Source: Spirochaetaceae bacterium (GTDB taxonomy: Bacteria; Spirochaetota; Spirochaetia; Treponematales; Breznakiellaceae). From it: DNA of 7,704 bases. Where the stretch lies: contig JAISDF010000071.1 in the NCBI GenBank assembly GCA_031265025.1, positions 1 through 7,704 of the forward strand. Direction: 5' to 3'. The notes beneath the pieces are model-generated. The model made no database searches, was not told the origin of the DNA, and was given only the letters and a program-made list of their open reading frames with translations. The position numbers and the translations under genes were made by a program. Position 1 is the first letter of the stretch; every line of letters starts with the position of its first letter. Positions 1-6,964 of this stretch are shown piece after piece.

Positions 1-1496
1 ATGACATTGTCCCTGCCCTGGGGGGCAAAGATACGGTTAAAGGCCGGGAGGCTTTCCAGGGGATATTCCCTTCCCATTATATAGTGAAAGGCAATAAAGC
101 TGTTGCCCCCTATAAACCCCGGCCGGGGAAGGCGGGCCGCCAGGCGCGGCTCCGGTACGGGCGAAAAAATTTCGGAATTCCTTCCAGTCCCCGCATAGAT
201 GAAGGAGCAGCCCGATACGGAGGGGAAAAAGCCCCGCACCTCAATGGCCCTGGCGACAAAGGAGCTTTCAACGGTAAAGACGCTGTCCAGAAAAAGAAAC
301 GTATCGTCTGAAGCGGGCATCCCCTGTTCCAGCGATACCAGTACCGCGTCCCGCGCCCCGGCCCGGAATGTTGAGTTTTGTATAACGAAAGGACTGTTCT
401 TGCTTTCAAGAATCGAGGCAAAGTCTCCGGCCTCGGCGGAAAAAGCCGCTCCCTGAAACGCGGAGCGGACGCCCGAAAGGGAGAGCACGGTCCCTGTTTT
501 AAGGCACAGAGCGGAAAAGGAACTGTCCGTTATGCCAAGGCTGCCCCCGTCCATCTCAAGCATGAGGCCGTAGTTTCCCTCAAGGCTGAACGCGCTCCCC
601 CGGAAGCTTACGCGGCTGTTTACGGATTTTACGAGGGCTTCCCTTCTTGGCGCGGCGGCGTTGAACGAGAAAACCGAACTGTCCTCAACGACAAGGACCG
701 CTCCTTCATCAAGCAGGGCAAACATGCCGTTATGAACAAGAGTAAGTTCCCGGAGAGTGAGTTCTCCCCCTGTTTCAATATGGAAGACCGGGCCTGAAAC
801 GCCGCGCCGCTCCAGGTTTACGCCCTCAAGGGTCAACGCGCCGCCGCGCACCCGTATTGACGCGCCTTCTTCAAGGGCTATGGTAAGGGGCCCGGTTTTT
901 TCCCAGTCGGTGTCATAGGACCCGCGCAGGCGCAGGCCCCCGCCCAGGACCGTCTCGCCTGTCAGACGTACACCGCCTGAAAGATAGATAACATGTGAAC
1001 CAAGTCTTTCCGCCAGAACCAGGGCGGCGTCCAGGGTGGAGAGGGGGCGCTGCCTGCTTCCGTCTCCGCCGGCGGTTCCCGATACGGCCGAAACATAGAC
1101 CGTGCCGGGGTCAAGGGTAAACTGTGTCTGACCCAGGGATATTCTGTTTCCTTCTTTGTCCTCTATGTATGCTTCTACCCTGACATGGGTAATCTCGTCC
1201 GGCTCTCCCCCAAGCTCAAGTCCCGCGCCGCCCATAAGCATGGCCCGCTTTCCTGACGCCGTCTCGGTACGGATCAGCATGAAAGGAAGGCTTCCCCCAT
1301 CGTCTTCTCCCGGCGATATTCTCAAGACGGCAGGTCCCCGTATCCAGGAACCCTCGGCCGGCGCGGTAAAAAGGGGCTGTGTATCATCGGAAAAGGCCGG
1401 GCACAGAAACGCGCACAAGAGGACCGCGCGCAAGAGGAACGGCGGCAGGGAACGCGATGAGAAGCGCCGCCGGTCTGATGCCCGTACCGGCCTCAT
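1..1496 (-). CDS. Secreted right-handed beta-helix (pectin-lyase-fold-like) protein, 3' end beyond the window
   Basis: The reading frame is open from an ATG at 1496 to the left edge, giving 498 codons with no stop, so the C-terminus lies outside the window. Residues 1-36 look like a signal peptide: arginine-rich start, hydrophobic core LLRAVLLCAFL, probable cleavage after PAFS. Residues about 133-165 (VYVSAVSGTAGGDGSRQRPL and following) resemble the DUF1565-type entry segment found ahead of parallel beta-helices. From about 180 on come short recurring strands with N/S-S-F/V turns (DSSVFSF, GSAFSLEGN, DSSFSAL, NSTFRAG, DSVFTVE, GCSFIYAG, GNSFIAF), typical of PbH1 coils. No catalytic residues are evident, so an exported structural, adhesin-like or glycan-binding role is inferred. 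The ATG overlaps the stop of the upstream phosphoribosyltransferase gene (ATGA), and no good ribosome binding site is seen, so translational coupling is likely. The long plus-strand frames across it are shadows. Confidence 0.8.
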   Translation of the reverse strand, partial: MRPVRASDRRRFSSRSLPPFLLRAVLLCAFLCPAFSDDTQPLFTAPAEGSWIRGPAVLRISPGEDDGGSLPFMLIRTETASGKRAMLMGGAGLELGGEPDEITHVRVEAYIEDKEGNRISLGQTQFTLDPGTVYVSAVSGTAGGDGSRQRPLSTLDAALVLAERLGSHVIYLSGGVRLTGETVLGGGLRLRGSYDTDWEKTGPLTIALEEGASIRVRGGALTLEGVNLERRGVSGPVFHIETGGELTLRELTLVHNGMFALLDEGAVLVVEDSSVFSFNAAAPRREALVKSVNSRVSFRGSAFSLEGNYGLMLEMDGGSLGITDSSFSALCLKTGTVLSLSGVRSAFQGAAFSAEAGDFASILESKNSPFVIQNSTFRAGARDAVLVSLEQGMPASDDTFLFLDSVFTVESSFVARAIEVRGFFPSVSGCSFIYAGTGRNSEIFSPVPEPRLAARLPRPGFIGGNSFIAFHYIMGREYPLESLPAFNRIFAPQGRDNV

Positions 1497-2104
1497 GAGG
1501 GCAGGCACGCGTCCAGGACCGAACGCAGTTCAGGATAGTCCGGGTAGTAATGCCTTTCCAGTTCTTCCCGTGAAAGGCCCACAAGCTCGTGGCTCATATA
1601 ATGAATCCAACGGTCCTCATCCCTGACCGAAAGCTCATGCTTTCTGCACCAGTAATCGGGCTGTATGGGAAGCTGTTCTTCTTTGTCAAAAATATATTTA
1701 TAATCGTGGACCGCTACCTTGAGGTCCCTGCGGGGTATGCCCTTTTGGAGAATAATATCCGCGAGATGATTGATAGTTCTCCCCGAATCAAAGATATCAT
1801 CCACAAGGAGCACCTTGTCCCCTATCCTCAGGTGTTCGGGCGCGTAGGTCCAGCCTTCCACCATGATACGCTCCGCCTGGCGCACATCGGTGTAGGAGCG
1901 GGCAACCACCGCCGCGTAGTAGACCGGCCTTCCTTCCCCCCGGCGGAGCACTTTGAAGTATTCGCTTATGATATTGCCCAGATAGGCGCCGCCCCGCAGC
2001 GACACATAAATCACGTCGGGTATAAAACCCTCATGGTAAATTTTATGGGCCAAACGCAGGGCGTTATTCCGCACCGTATCGTAGGGAAGAAATTCCTTGT
2101 TCAT
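1493..2104 (-). CDS. Phosphoribosyltransferase, hypoxanthine/xanthine-guanine type (COG2236-like)
   Basis: The protein has 203 residues and a type I phosphoribosyltransferase fold. The PRPP-binding signature is clear at residues 98-110 (VLLVDDIFDSGRT), with two adjacent aspartates and the SGRT loop. SLRGGAYLG at 35-43 fits the pyrophosphate-binding loop. The segment PDYWCRKHELSVRDEDRWIH (139-158) matches the place where Hpt1/Gpt-like enzymes carry an aromatic/acidic base-recognition hood and a D-x-W-I motif. The expected reaction is transfer of a purine base (hypoxanthine, guanine or xanthine) to PRPP in cytoplasmic salvage. Base specificity cannot be read from the sequence. It starts 36 bases after the HtrA gene with only a weak purine stretch (GAATGG) upstream, so read-through from that gene is probable. 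Its TGA overlaps the start of the beta-helix gene. Confidence 0.85.
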   Translation of the reverse strand: MNKEFLPYDTVRNNALRLAHKIYHEGFIPDVIYVSLRGGAYLGNIISEYFKVLRRGEGRPVYYAAVVARSYTDVRQAERIMVEGWTYAPEHLRIGDKVLLVDDIFDSGRTINHLADIILQKGIPRRDLKVAVHDYKYIFDKEEQLPIQPDYWCRKHELSVRDEDRWIHYMSHELVGLSREELERHYYPDYPELRSVLDACLPS

Positions 2105-2140
2105 GGAACCATTCTAAACCACGAACAGCGCCAGGCGCAA

Positions 2141-3637
2141 CTAGCGCTTGAAGCGCATGGTCTCGACGGTATTGCCCTCCCGGACCACTTCAAACCAGAG
2201 TTCGGTCCTGGTTTTTTCCCTGAGGCCCCGGTAAAAGCCGTCAAGGTCATTGACGCTTTCCCCGTTGATGCCGGTAATGAGGTCGCCCCGCTGGAGGCCC
2301 ACAATTGCCGAGGGGCTCCTGGCTATGACATCGGCCACAAAGAGGCCCCTGGCCCCCGCGTCCAGCTTAAGCGTGGATCTGATGGCGTCCGAAAGGGGCA
2401 CGGCGTACACACCGGGCCAGAGCTTGTTGTTCTCGGCGGCGGCTTCCTCGGTGCGTTCCTCGATGCGGACCTGCAGTTCCTGGGATCTGCCGCCCCGTAT
2501 CAGGGTAAAGGCCGCCCTTTCGCCGGGCTTGAGATCGCCCACCGCCAGGGTAAGGGCGTTCATGCCCCGCATCTCCCTGCCGTTAAGGTGGGTGATAAAG
2601 TCGCCGGGCTGTATGCCGCCCCTTTCAGCCGGAGAACCGAGGAAGATCTGGGAAACCAGGGCGCCCCGTCTGCCTTCGAGGTTGAGGGCCGTAAGGGTCT
2701 CCCGTGCGGGATCCATAAGGGAAACGCCGAGCCAGCCGTAACGGGTGGTCCCGGAACTTATGAATTCATCTATGGAACGCTTGGCGTTGTTTATCGGTAT
2801 GGCAAAACCCAGGCCCACCGAACCGCCGCTGGAACTGCCGCTGGCTATCCAGGTATTGATGCCGATGACCTCGCCCTGTATGTTTACCAGCGCGCCGCCT
2901 GAGTTCCCCCGGTTGATGGACGCGTCGGTCTGGATGAAGTCGTTGATGTTGCCGGCGGGCCCTCCGGTGCGTCCGACGGCGCTGACTATGCCCATGGTCA
3001 TGGAGGACATGAAGCCAAGGGGATTACCCAGGGCTATGGCCCAGTCGCCCACCCTCACCGCGTCCGAATCCCCCAGAACCGCCAGGGGATATTCGTTCCG
3101 GGACTTGAAGGAAACCATGGCAAGGTCCCGCCGGGGATCGCCGCCTACAAGGGTAGCGGAAACTTCCTGGCTGTCGTTCAGGGCCACCGAAATTTCCGTG
3201 GCGTCGCCGACCACATGCTGGTTGGTCAGCACATAGTAGGTATCCCCGTCCCGGCGCACAATGATGCCCGATCCAAGGCCCTCGGAACGGAATTCCCGCT
3301 CTCCGCCGTTGTTGTCCGGGGTTCCGAAGAAGAACTCCCAGGGTATGCCGTTAAAGCGGGGCGCCTGCTGACGCCTGACCGAAACGGTTTTTAATTCCAC
3401 CACCGAAGGCTGAACTTTATCCGATATGCCGCGCATGGCGGTCTGGAGGCTCTCCGCCACGGCCAGGGCCTCGGGGGGTATGACTACCTGTGATTCCTGG
3501 GCCTTTGCCGTTTTCTTCGATCCCGGAGTGGAGCAGGAGAACGACAGAAAAGCCAGGGAAAACCCGAAAATCACCCCCAGGAGAACGAGATTGAACACAA
3601 GGAAATTTTTTGAGGACAAATGCTTCATCAGCTTCAT
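2141..3637 (-). CDS. htrA: DegP/DegQ/HtrA-type serine protease with two PDZ domains
   Basis: The protein has 498 residues from the chosen start. The N-terminus (MKLMKHLSSKN, then a hydrophobic stretch at about 11-32) is a membrane anchor or signal peptide. It ends in LSFSC, which could be a loose spirochaetal lipobox with lipidation at Cys35. The trypsin-like domain carries the full triad: His141 (LTNQHVVG), Asp171 (DPRRDLAMV) and Ser246 (NRGNSGGALV). PDZ1 spans about 300-391 and PDZ2 about 405-496. This is the domain order of DegP/DegQ, periplasmic quality-control proteases and chaperones, and the length is normal for the family. An in-frame ATG at 3649 exists, but the ATG at 3637 has GGAG at 3644-3647 with a 6-base spacer, so it is preferred. 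The upstream leader at 3638-3700 is AT-rich with a dyad. The phosphoribosyltransferase gene follows 36 bases later. Confidence 0.93.
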   Translation of the reverse strand: MKLMKHLSSKNFLVFNLVLLGVIFGFSLAFLSFSCSTPGSKKTAKAQESQVVIPPEALAVAESLQTAMRGISDKVQPSVVELKTVSVRRQQAPRFNGIPWEFFFGTPDNNGGEREFRSEGLGSGIIVRRDGDTYYVLTNQHVVGDATEISVALNDSQEVSATLVGGDPRRDLAMVSFKSRNEYPLAVLGDSDAVRVGDWAIALGNPLGFMSSMTMGIVSAVGRTGGPAGNINDFIQTDASINRGNSGGALVNIQGEVIGINTWIASGSSSGGSVGLGFAIPINNAKRSIDEFISSGTTRYGWLGVSLMDPARETLTALNLEGRRGALVSQIFLGSPAERGGIQPGDFITHLNGREMRGMNALTLAVGDLKPGERAAFTLIRGGRSQELQVRIEERTEEAAAENNKLWPGVYAVPLSDAIRSTLKLDAGARGLFVADVIARSPSAIVGLQRGDLITGINGESVNDLDGFYRGLREKTRTELWFEVVREGNTVETMRFKR

Positions 3638-3643
3638 AAAGTA

Positions 3644-3647
3644 CTCC
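3644..3647 (-). promoter_or_regulatory. Ribosome binding site deciding the htrA start
   Basis: GGAG on the minus strand lies 6 bases before the ATG at 3637. The alternative ATG at 3649 has only AT-rich sequence before it, and it would place this GGAG inside the coding region. The shorter form, beginning MKLMKHLSS, is therefore favoured. Confidence 0.7.
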
Positions 3648-3655
3648 ATATTATA

Positions 3656-3698
3656 ATCTTAATACTAAGATAATAAAAAATCCCCCAAAAAGTTACAT
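3656..3698 (-). promoter_or_regulatory. Candidate htrA promoter/operator with a 6-4-6 dyad
   Basis: Directly visible is the dyad ATCTTA-ATAC-TAAGAT at 3656-3671, ahead of the htrA ribosome binding site. On the minus strand TATTAT (3675-3670) could be a -10 box, which would put the transcription start inside the dyad. The -35 position has only a poor match (ATGTAA, 3698-3693). A second box, TATAAT, lies nearer the gene but would leave almost no leader. The dyad/start overlap is what a repressor operator or an mRNA 5' stem would look like. No factor can be named. Confidence 0.35.
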
Positions 3699-3712
3699 AA
3701 CGGAAATTTTCC

Positions 3713-3825
3713 CGCGCGGTATGGAGAGAGGGGGCGCGGCGCACAGGACCGTCATATTCCGCCGGGATGCCTTTCCGGGGGGTGGCGGAATACCGCGCGC
3801 GGTATGGAGCCAGGGGGGCGCGGCG
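3713..3825. repeat. GC-rich intergenic direct repeat with palindromes
   Basis: Two near-identical arms of about 29-30 bases are visible at 3713-3741 and 3796-3825. Both begin CGCGCGGTATGGAG and end GGGGGCGCGGCG, with a short mismatch/indel between. The second arm overlaps a perfect 16-base palindrome, ATACCGCGCGCGGTAT (3790-3805). An inverted repeat TATTCCGCC/GGCGGAATA (3755-3763 and 3784-3792) encloses the sequence between the arms. There is no T-run on either side, so it is not an ordinary terminator. An open frame crosses it (ending at 3693) but consists of low-complexity A/P/R-rich residues from the repeat and extends antisense-like through the methionine aminopeptidase gene, so it is not called a gene. 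A dispersed intergenic repeat of the REP/MITE kind is inferred. Confidence 0.6.
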
Positions 3826-3871
3826 ATGAAGCGGCGCATGGCCGGGGCAGCGGGGAAAGAGCGCCCCCCTC

Positions 3872-4627
3872 CTAATATTCGGTGAGGATTTCGGTGCGGT
3901 CTTTGAATATGGCTATCGTATGTTCCCAGTGGGCGGAGAGTTTTCTGTCGGCGGTAACCACGGTCCATTCGTCGTCCAGGATTTCCACGTCTCCGGTCCC
4001 CAGGTTGATCATGGGTTCTATGGCGATTACAAAGCCTTCGGTCATGCGGGGGTTGGGGCCGTGGGCATAGTTGGGGACCTGGGGGTCTTCGTGGAGTTCG
4101 AGGCCCACGCCGTGGCCGCAGAACTGATGCACCACGCCGTAGAGCGAATCCCTGGCATGGCCGTAAATGGCCCTGGATATCTGGAGTATGCGGTTCCCCG
4201 CTTTGGCCGCCTCTATGCCCCGGTACAGACATTCCCTGGTTACGGTATTGAGACGGTGGGCCTCTCCGCTCACCTTTCCTACTTCTACGGTAAAGGCCTG
4301 GTCGCTGATGTAGCCGTCCAGGTTTATGCCGCTGTCTATGGAGACCAGGTCGCCTTCGGCTATGCGCCGTTTTGAGGGTATGCCGTGTATCACTTCCTCG
4401 TTGATGGATATGCACAGGGCCGCTGGAAAGGGGTTTTTCGGGCTGCCGTACCCGAGAAAGGCGGGTTTTCCGCCGGCCTTTTTTATCCAGTCCTGGGCCC
4501 ACAGGTCGAGTTCGATGGTGGCGACTCCCGGTTTTATCAGGGGCACGAGTTCTTTGTACATGGCGCTGAGGAGCTTACAGGAAACCCGTATGCCGTTGAT
4601 CTGCTTCTCGTTTTTAAGGCGTATCAT
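3872..4627 (-). CDS. map: Methionine aminopeptidase, type I
   Basis: The protein has 251 residues, the usual length for bacterial type Ia enzymes without an N-terminal extension. It removes the initiator methionine from nascent cytoplasmic proteins. All five metal ligands sit at the family spacing: Asp98 (SIDSG), Asp109 (YISDQAFT), His172 (GHGVG), Glu204 (IAIEPM) and Glu235 (HWEHT). The substrate-binding histidine is His81 (VIHGIPS). The start ATG lies 11 bases after the stop of the J-domain gene. The ribosome binding site is weak (AAGAA), so coupling with that gene is likely. The neighbours are unusual: instead of ribosomal-protein or secY/adk genes, the gene ends a cluster that begins with V-ATPase subunit D. 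The spacer after it carries the GC-rich repeat and no clear T-run terminator. Confidence 0.96.
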   Translation of the reverse strand: MIRLKNEKQINGIRVSCKLLSAMYKELVPLIKPGVATIELDLWAQDWIKKAGGKPAFLGYGSPKNPFPAALCISINEEVIHGIPSKRRIAEGDLVSIDSGINLDGYISDQAFTVEVGKVSGEAHRLNTVTRECLYRGIEAAKAGNRILQISRAIYGHARDSLYGVVHQFCGHGVGLELHEDPQVPNYAHGPNPRMTEGFVIAIEPMINLGTGDVEILDDEWTVVTADRKLSAHWEHTIAIFKDRTEILTEY

Positions 4628-4638
4628 GGCTTTGATTC

Positions 4639-5415
4639 TTACACATTAAGGGCGCGTCTGAGAAGCACTGTGTTGGGGAGCCGGGGATCGTATTTCAGGG
4701 CCTTCCTGAGCAGCTCGCCCGCCGCCTCCTTTTCGCCCATGCGGAGCAGGGTTTCCGAGAGGGAGCGCATCCACCGGGCCTCGTCGCGGCGGGGAAAGCC
4801 CAGGCCGAGAAGGGAACGCAGGGCTTCGGCATAGGCGGGGCTGTCCAGGGCGTCCTTGAGTTTCAGACGCACCAGGTCCTTGAGGACACTTTCTACTTCA
4901 TCCATAAAATGGCGGAAATAGGGCTTTTGCCTTTCTTCCCGGACAATGGCAGTGAGGAGGCCAAAGGCTTCGGGGCAGCGGTCCCGCTTTTCGAGTTCCT
5001 CGGCAAGGATGAAGGCGCAGTCCATCCAGTCTTCCCGGTCAAGGTAGTCCCGCAGGGGAAAATCAGGGCCGCCCTGGGCGTCCCAGACAGCGAGAGCTTC
5101 TTCTTCCTCAAAATGAAGGAGGTCGAAAAACACCAGTTTGGCCAGGCTTGCGGGATTGTTTTGTTCCTTGAGGAATTCCCGGTAATCAAAACGAATATTT
5201 TTGTCAAAGCGGCGGCAGGAGCGGTCATAGGCTTCCCGCCTTTCGCTGTCCAGAAGGGTCTTGTAGGCGGTAAGGAGACGCCGCATGGCCTCCTCTCCGC
5301 CGGTCTTTCCGGCGCTGTCGGGGTGTGTTTTTTTCGCCCGTTCCCTGAAGGCTTTTTTTATTTCTTCCACAGAGGCGTTTTCGGCGACGCCAAGGATGGA
5401 ATAATAGTTTTGCAC
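4639..5415 (-). CDS. J-domain protein with a TPR-like C-terminal region
   Basis: The protein has 258 residues and a GTG start (5413-5415), supported by AGGAG five bases upstream that overlaps the preceding gene's TAG. Residues 1-67 form a DnaJ domain: YYSILGVAENAS, helix II, the HPD tripeptide at 31-33, and the YDRSCRRF end of helix IV. There is no Gly/Phe linker, zinc finger or DnaJ C-terminal client domain, so it is not DnaJ itself. It is better seen as a class III (type C) co-chaperone that stimulates the ATPase of an Hsp70. The rest is helical and acidic. The last 45 residues (MGEKEAAGELLRKALKYDPR) look like a degenerate TPR, suggesting a protein-binding platform. The partner is unknown. 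It lies 11 bases ahead of map. Confidence 0.85.
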   Translation of the reverse strand: MQNYYSILGVAENASVEEIKKAFRERAKKTHPDSAGKTGGEEAMRRLLTAYKTLLDSERREAYDRSCRRFDKNIRFDYREFLKEQNNPASLAKLVFFDLLHFEEEEALAVWDAQGGPDFPLRDYLDREDWMDCAFILAEELEKRDRCPEAFGLLTAIVREERQKPYFRHFMDEVESVLKDLVRLKLKDALDSPAYAEALRSLLGLGFPRRDEARWMRSLSETLLRMGEKEAAGELLRKALKYDPRLPNTVLLRRALNV

Positions 5416-5423
5416 GGAGGCTC

Positions 5424-5831
5424 CTAGGCGCCTATGCGTTTACCCAGGGCCTCGGCCTGGGCCTGACCCAGAACAAAATCACTCCAGTTGACAATGATTC
5501 CTTCTTTTTCCATCAGGGCCATGAGGCGGGAAAGGGCCCGCGAACTGAAAAGGCCTTTCTTTTTTATAAAGGCCGCTCCCTTTTTCCGGCCCAGGCCGCC
5601 TGAGTGTGAAAAGGCGTCCCGCGCCGCGGCGGGGATTTTTCCGCTGAAAAATGAAAGGGGCTCGGCGAGGAAGACAAGGTAATCATAGCCCGGAAGCCGT
5701 CCCAGGCCGTCACGGTCCAGTATATCGGTACGGTGGCCCATGGATTCCATGCCCCGGACCAGAGAGGCCGCCAGGAGGGGGTCTCCCGCCGTATGCTTCC
5801 CTGCGGGAAAAACAACAAGCGCGATTCTCAT
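5424..5831 (-). CDS. Short flavodoxin-fold-like protein of unknown function
   Basis: The protein has 135 residues. The alternating pattern suggests a Rossmann/flavodoxin-like fold: strand MRIALVVFPAG at the start, a long helix (PLLAASLVRGMESMG), strand RTDILD, then YDYLVFLAEPLSFFSGKIP at 49-67, which resembles the second FMN-contacting loop region of flavodoxins (usually Y-D-x-hydrophobic ... G-K-x-P). The usual Thr/Ser-rich phosphate loop after strand 1 is replaced by PAGKHTAGD, so FMN binding is doubtful. No membrane segment or signal peptide is present. The start ATG has only a weak purine stretch (GGAAAG) upstream and follows the UspA-like gene by 30 bases. The stop codon is built into the ribosome binding site of the next gene. 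Function is not recognised. The fold assignment is an inference from pattern. Confidence 0.75.
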   Translation of the reverse strand: MRIALVVFPAGKHTAGDPLLAASLVRGMESMGHRTDILDRDGLGRLPGYDYLVFLAEPLSFFSGKIPAAARDAFSHSGGLGRKKGAAFIKKKGLFSSRALSRLMALMEKEGIIVNWSDFVLGQAQAEALGKRIGA

Positions 5832-5861
5832 TGCCGCGCTTTCCCGGTACGGAACAGCATA

Positions 5862-6344
5862 TCAGGCCTGTTTGTAGAGCTGGTCAACAGAGGGTTCCTT
5901 GACCAGCAGCACCGAACATTTGGCGTTTACCATGATTTCCCGGTGGGCGTGGACTATGATGTCCCTGGAATTCCGGTCCCTTTCCCAGCCTCCCAGGACT
6001 ATGAGGTCCGCGTTCTTTTCGTCGGCCGCGTTGAGAATCTCGGTATACACCGCTCCCCGGCGCATTTCCCTTTCAATCTTGACCCCCTTGGCCCTTGCCA
6101 GTTCTTCCACAAAGGAAAGATAGCGCTCGCCGTTGGCCTCAAGACTCTTTTCGTATTCCTGGCTTTCTTCCTGTATAAAAATCTTGCTCAAAGTGAGCTG
6201 CCGTATTGTCGCGGTATCCACCACATAAACCGCCGAAAGATGGCAGTGGTACAGTTTTGCCATGATAATCGCGTATTTTGCCGCTGAAACGGAAGCGTCT
6301 GAACCAGAGACAGCCACAACGATCCTGGAGATAAGGGGTTTCAT
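5862..6344 (-). CDS. Universal stress protein (UspA) family protein
   Basis: The protein has 160 residues, the normal size of a single-domain Usp. It begins with the typical strand and phosphate-side loop (ISRIVVAVSGSDASVSAAKYA), continues with strand HLSAVYVVD, and ends with DLIVLGGW and a final strand CSVLLVKEP. In the ATP-binding group the last part reads G-x2-G-x9-G-S/T. Here the equivalent stretch (GGWERDRNSRDIIVHAHREI, 118-137) lacks the second glycine and the GS pair, so it may bind nucleotide differently or not at all. The ATG overlaps the TGA of the V-ATPase D gene by four bases, a sign of translational coupling. Tight linkage to an ion-pumping ATPase subunit hints at a regulatory or accessory role, but this is only inferred. 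Confidence 0.88.
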   Translation of the reverse strand: MKPLISRIVVAVSGSDASVSAAKYAIIMAKLYHCHLSAVYVVDTATIRQLTLSKIFIQEESQEYEKSLEANGERYLSFVEELARAKGVKIEREMRRGAVYTEILNAADEKNADLIVLGGWERDRNSRDIIVHAHREIMVNAKCSVLLVKEPSVDQLYKQA

Positions 6345-6964
6345 TCTTTACCGGCCTTCCTTTTAAGCAGTTTACCGGAGAAGAAGGCGTCTCTGTCCTT
6401 CTCCTCGAGGGCCGCTTCTATATATTTTTTTGTTTCCCTGGCCGTGGGAATGACCATTTTTTCAAGGGCATTCACCCGCCGTTGGGTCTTGCGCAGCTCC
6501 CGGGCCAGTGTCCAGACTATGGTCCTCAGCGCGGCAAGTTCAGTAAGAATCCTCAATAACTCAAAGAATTCTAACACAGTTTCATCACATTCCGCAAATG
6601 AATTCGCCGGAGAATACTTTAATTCCGCCCGGGGAAGTTTTACTTCCAGCGCCGGCAGGGTAAGTCCGGCCAGATTGACCCTTTTTTCCCGGATATCGAA
6701 GCTGTACCGTATGTTTTGGGAAATACGGGCTGCCCTTTCGCGGCCCGCCGTTATGAGCATACGCTTGAAGGCCGGATAGGCCGTGGCTATGCGTTTGTCC
6801 AGGTCCCGTTCCAGGAGTTTTACCTGTTCCACATGGCGCATGAGTTCCATGACGAGTATTTCCCGCTTCTGTTCGAGGAGTTCATAGCCTTCTTCGGCTG
6901 TGGCAAGCCTTTCCCTTACCTTAAGGAGGTTACTCTTTGTGGGGGCGACGGATTCCCTGGCCAT
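6341..6964 (-). CDS. atpD: V-type ATPase (A/V-ATPase) subunit D, central stalk
   Basis: The protein has 207 residues, as usual for the family. Subunit D forms the long coiled-coil rotor shaft linking the A3B3 catalytic head to the membrane ring, working on protons or sodium ions. The N-terminal helix (TKSNLLKVRERLATAEEGYE, 9-28) and the C-terminal helix (LRKTQRRVNALEKMVIPTAR, 157-176) carry the conserved family signatures, including R-R-V-N-A-L-E-x-x-V-I-P. The start ATG at 6964 has a strong AAAAGGAG (6971-6978) at 6-base spacing. No A or B subunit gene is next to it in the window. The sequence upstream changes to a lower-GC region with an opposing gene, so this gene is either first in its transcript or separated from the rest of its operon by an insertion. 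It overlaps the UspA-like gene downstream. Confidence 0.95.
   Translation of the reverse strand: MARESVAPTKSNLLKVRERLATAEEGYELLEQKREILVMELMRHVEQVKLLERDLDKRIATAYPAFKRMLITAGRERAARISQNIRYSFDIREKRVNLAGLTLPALEVKLPRAELKYSPANSFAECDETVLEFFELLRILTELAALRTIVWTLARELRKTQRRVNALEKMVIPTARETKKYIEAALEEKDRDAFFSGKLLKRKAGKE

Noticed and set aside
2105..2140. Small inverted repeat (GCGCC-T-GGCGC) after the htrA stop as a terminator
   Set aside because: The stem is short, the loop is a single base and there is no T-run. The next gene follows immediately.
1589..2902. 437-codon plus-strand open frame opposite the phosphoribosyltransferase and htrA genes
   Set aside because: Both minus-strand genes have clear family motifs across this stretch. 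The plus frame has no domain and no ribosome binding site, and is a product of high GC and codon bias.
3693..4502. 269-codon minus-strand frame across map and the repeat spacer
   Set aside because: It is out of frame with map, which has all its catalytic residues. The product is Arg/Pro-rich low complexity, and its 3' part is just the intergenic repeat translated.
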